A program made the position numbers and the translations under genes. The notes under the pieces are model-generated. The model had not been told where the DNA came from. It searched no databases and saw nothing but the letters and a program-made list of their open reading frames with translations. From Brachionus plicatilis (Eukaryota > Rotifera > Eurotatoria > Ploima > Brachionidae), in contig QEOQ01000041.1 in assembly GCA_010279815.1 (NCBI GenBank), positions 1,056,321 to 1,120,320 of the forward strand: a DNA stretch of 64,000 nucleotides, given 5' to 3'. Of this stretch, positions 61,192-64,000 are shown in pieces. How positions within the stretch are numbered: position 1 is the first letter of the stretch; each line of letters starts with the position of its first letter.

Positions 61192-61975
61192 ATATAATAG
61201 TTGGCAAATAGCTATCAATATTTACTTTAAATGGCTAGATTGAATTTTTAAATACAATTATTGATTGAAAAATAAATCAGACCTTTTTTAAGCTAAAATT
61301 ATTTTCACTTTTTTTAAGCAATTATAAGTTTTAGATCAATACAAGAATTCAGATAAAATATTTTGAATTAGTTATTTTAAAAAGTAAATACTATTTAAGA
61401 AACTTTAGTAATAAATATTAATAAAAAAGTATGCGTAATTTTTAAAATAAAATAAAATTACTCGTAACACGCTCAACTAATCAAAATTATGCGAAATCTA
61501 TGTCAAAGTTAAATTTATTCGAGCTAAAAATTAAACTTGTTTTTTCCTATCAAAATTTCTGATAAATATAAGTCGATTGAATTATGGATTAATCAAAATT
61601 TTTCTAAACTTTAGAAAATATCAAAAGTTTAAAAAAGAGGAGATAAGAGTTAAAATTTCCAGACATTTTTTGTTTTGTTTATTATTTTATTAAATATTTT
61701 ACTCTTATTTAAAGCAGAATATAAAGAATAATTTTTTTCATTAATAAAAGAACGGGTATTAATTGAGCAGTAAATAATATTAAACAGATATTAAATTATA
61801 TGAGCAGAAAATAAACAATTAATAGGACCCAAAAAATAGTAATAACGGTGAGAATAAATAATAAAAGCGGTAGTAAAAATAAATTTCATTGAACAGAAAA
61901 AGTATTTTATATTTAAAGAAAAAGTTTTTAAATCAAGTAACATTTAAAAAAAAAGAAGTGTAAGATGTAGTAGTA
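61192..61975. other. AT-rich spacer, includes 3' UTR of the AT-hook gene
   Basis: No gene or repeat is recognised. Confidence 0.5.
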
Positions 61976-62239
61976 TTAATTTTTGCGAGGTCTACCACGT
62001 CCTCTTTTAGCTTTAAGAATTAAATCACTTCCCTGATTTTCACCAATTTTAGGCTTTTTATTACTGATTTCATCAGTATTTTCAGTAACTTCAGTCTGTT
62101 TTCGTTTGCGAGTAGGCTTAGCGGTTGGTTTACTCGTTGCTGGAGCACTTGTTGTTGCTTGTGACATTATAATATCTTTAGGCTGATAAACCAATGCCTT
62201 TTTTGCTAATGGCGGACGCCCTTTTGATTTTTTTACCAT
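61976..62239 (-). CDS. Small AT-hook protein (HMGA-like)
   Basis: An 87-residue single-exon frame from ATG 62239. It carries a canonical AT-hook at the C-terminus (AKRGRGRPRKN) and a second hook-like core near the N-terminus (KKSKGRPPLAKK). A Thr/Ala/Pro/Lys-rich middle contains an NLS-like PTRKRKQTE and KKPK. AT-hooks bind the minor groove of AT-rich DNA, so a nuclear chromatin-associated role is likely (family knowledge). The protein is small and basic like HMGA proteins, but the tail lacks their clear acidic end. Composition is less AT-rich than the flanks, supporting a real gene. It sits 200 bases from a transposon and could alternatively be a fragment of a larger protein. Confidence 0.6.
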   Translation of the reverse strand: MVKKSKGRPPLAKKALVYQPKDIIMSQATTSAPATSKPTAKPTRKRKQTEVTENTDEISNKKPKIGENQGSDLILKAKRGRGRPRKN

Positions 62240-62439
62240 AGTTTCTGTTCATTTCATTCTTTTAGCGGATAACTTAGGATTATTATCACTTTTATTTTTT
62301 ATTCCTGCACATTAATTAATTTTACTGCTTTTTAAAATTTTTTTTTGGGGTAAAATAATTTTATTTACTGCTCAAATAATCTTAGCTCTAAATAAAAGTA
62401 TCCAATATTTTAGTTATTCAAATTAAAACTTAGTAGTTA

Positions 62440-63660
62440 TAAAGTTCACGAAATTCAAAACTTTAGTGCTATCTGAATTTCACATTTTTGACTCAAAATT
62501 CGTAATCTACGCCCTCGAAAACCCCAAAAAAAAAATTTTTTTGAAGGGGGCAAAAAAAAAATTTTTTATACCCAGGGTTCCAAAAATAGAAAACCTTTAA
62601 AAAAGTTGTTATTCTTTAAGACTCAAAATATCAAAGATAATACTTAAAAATATTAAAAAGATATTAAAATATTAAATCATGTGATTTTCAAAAAATTTGT
62701 CAAATTTGAATTCTTTTATTTGAATTTTTTAGATTAAACTAAAGAATTCGATATTTTTAGGTGCTCAACTACTGTTTTTTTCGATTTTCCTGAAAAATAT
62801 GCTTTTCATTCTTGGAAATGTCTGATTTGTTCTTGCACTAATATGCTGTTTTAAATAACACCAGAGACCCTCCATAGGATTGAGCTCATACTAAAATTTA
62901 TGCAAAAAAACTAAATAAAAAACTATATCTCAAGATTGCTTTCAGTGTGAAAAGCTGGGTGCTTAGAAAAAATATGTTTCGATTTTTGCAGTGTTTAGTA
63001 GGTTACAATAATGGTGCGACATACTGTCAAGTTCTAAAAGCATATTTCTCAGGAAAATCGAAAAAAACAGTAGTTGAGCACCTAAAAATATCGAATTCTT
63101 TAGTTTAATCTAAAAATTCAAATAAAAGAATTCAAATTTGACAAATTTGTTGAAAATAACATGATTTAAAGAGATTTTTTAAGAAAAATAAAGCAATAAA
63201 ATAAAATAATAAAACCATAGATTTGTTAAGAATTTTGTCTAGATTTAAAAAAAAAAAATAAAATAGGTCAATAAAAATAAATTCAGTAAAAATAAATTGA
63301 TCCCTCGGAGGAGATACGATTTAAACCAGAAAAAACACATTTTTTCCTTTATTTAGCCAACAAAAACCGCCACACCCTTTTTTTTTTTCTAAATTACATT
63401 AGCATGTAGAGAATTTTATGCTCTTTCAGAATATATATATTTTTTTAATATTTTTAAGTATTATCTTTGATATTTTGAGTCTTAAAGAACAACAACTTTT
63501 TTAAAGGTTTTCTATTTTTGGAACCCTGGGTATAAAAAATTTTTTTTTTTCCCCCTTAAAAAAAATTTTTTTTTGGGGTTTTCGAGGGCGTAGATTACGA
63601 ATTTTGAGTCAAAAATGTGAAATTCAGATAGCACTAAAGTTTTGAATTTCGTGAACTTTA
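62440..63660. mobile_element. Snap-back DNA transposon with long nested inverted repeats
   Basis: Outer arms 62439-62660 and 63432-63661 are inverted copies starting TAAAGTTCACGAAATTCAAA. Inner arms 62676-62806 and 63036-63165 are also inverted copies. The right side has about 260 extra bases (63166-63425) absent from the left. The flanks allow a TA target duplication (TA|AAG...CTT|TA). The inner arms each contain the last codons of a DDE transposase, so the element is an inverted duplication of one transposon end, leaving a non-autonomous hairpin of about 1.2 kb. Confidence 0.8.
62765..62887 (-). pseudogene. C-terminal fragment of a DDE (IS630/Tc1-type) transposase
   Basis: Forty open codons on the minus strand begin ELNPMEGLWCYLKQHI and end at a TGA. 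The pattern (S)xELNPIExxWxxLK is the conserved block around the third catalytic acidic residue of DDE_3/Tc1-type transposases. The upstream part is frameshifted and unreadable. Its last 13 codons are repeated in inverted orientation at 63036-63080 in the opposite arm. Confidence 0.65.
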
Positions 63661-63661
63661 T

Positions 63662-64000
63662 TAATAAATTTCCTGAGAACAAAAATTAATGTTTAACTAT
63701 TGCAGAGCCTTTTATCATGCATCAACCACAGTTCTTGGAAGTCGATTACACGTACTAAATATCCTATTTAATAAGAAATTATGTCGACTTGTATTTTTGT
63801 TTCTTTTCTTATCAATTTGAGATTATGTCCTCTTAAATTATGACAATGATTGATCGAATCGGTTTTTAAAAAACTCTCAGTCAACTTGTCCAAAATTTTG
63901 CTAATTTTGTAACATTCTCTCAGATCTTCTCTTAGCCTCCTTGTTTCTTAACCTTTTAATCCTAATCTCTCCACTCTTTCACCAAAGCATACATTTTAAA
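63662..64000. other. AT-rich flank
   Basis: No feature is recognised up to the end of the window. Confidence 0.5.

Noticed and set aside
1..64000. Search for CRISPR arrays, operons or prokaryotic defence systems
   Set aside because: The sequence is eukaryotic; no direct repeats with regular unique spacers and no prokaryotic gene clusters are present.

Overview
The window looks like nuclear DNA of a very AT-rich, fairly compact invertebrate metazoan genome. Evidence: GT-AG introns (57 bases to 2.8 kb), animal-specific FAT-type cadherin, nuclear elongator tRNA-Met, and many degraded metazoan-type transposons. A monogonont rotifer would fit the composition and gene style, but that is an inference; no sequence here identifies the species.

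Layout. 1-5.1 kb: an intronless FkbM-type methyltransferase gene (minus), two non-autonomous DNA transposons (one hAT-like with an 8-bp target duplication, one TA-flanked), and a tRNA-Met gene interrupted by an 18-base intron. 5.1-22.4 kb: a giant FAT-like cadherin (minus) with almost all of the protein in one 13.95-kb exon, plus a separate last exon 2.8 kb away carrying the conserved cytoplasmic WD(x)xDW motif. 22.4-40.3 kb: an AT-rich desert with an assembly gap, one LINE 3' fragment, a few islands of more balanced base composition (candidate regulatory DNA or 5' exons) and one candidate 55-base exon. 40.3-47.3 kb: a transposon graveyard with a decayed chromodomain Ty3/gypsy element holding a nested MITE, a hAT-like foldback element with 130-bp near-perfect arms, and a second LINE fragment. 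49.9-54.0 kb: a PHD-TFS2M-SPOC protein of the PHF3/DIDO family (plus). 56.2-59.0 kb: two minus-strand genes, a small three-exon gene (67 aa) and a seven-exon phosphoserine aminotransferase. 59-64 kb: a second TA-flanked MITE, a small AT-hook protein gene and a snap-back transposon carrying an inverted duplication of a DDE transposase 3' end.

The genes do not form a single pathway. The cadherin is a cell-adhesion/polarity receptor, PSAT makes serine, the PHF3/DIDO-like and AT-hook proteins are nuclear, and the FkbM protein is a probable membrane-anchored O-methyltransferase. Exon joins for the cadherin (4788 aa), PSAT (377 aa) and the small gene (67 aa) were worked out by hand from splice signals, and all keep frame. 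No prokaryote-type system or CRISPR array is present. The most unusual content is the collection of palindromic non-autonomous transposons.
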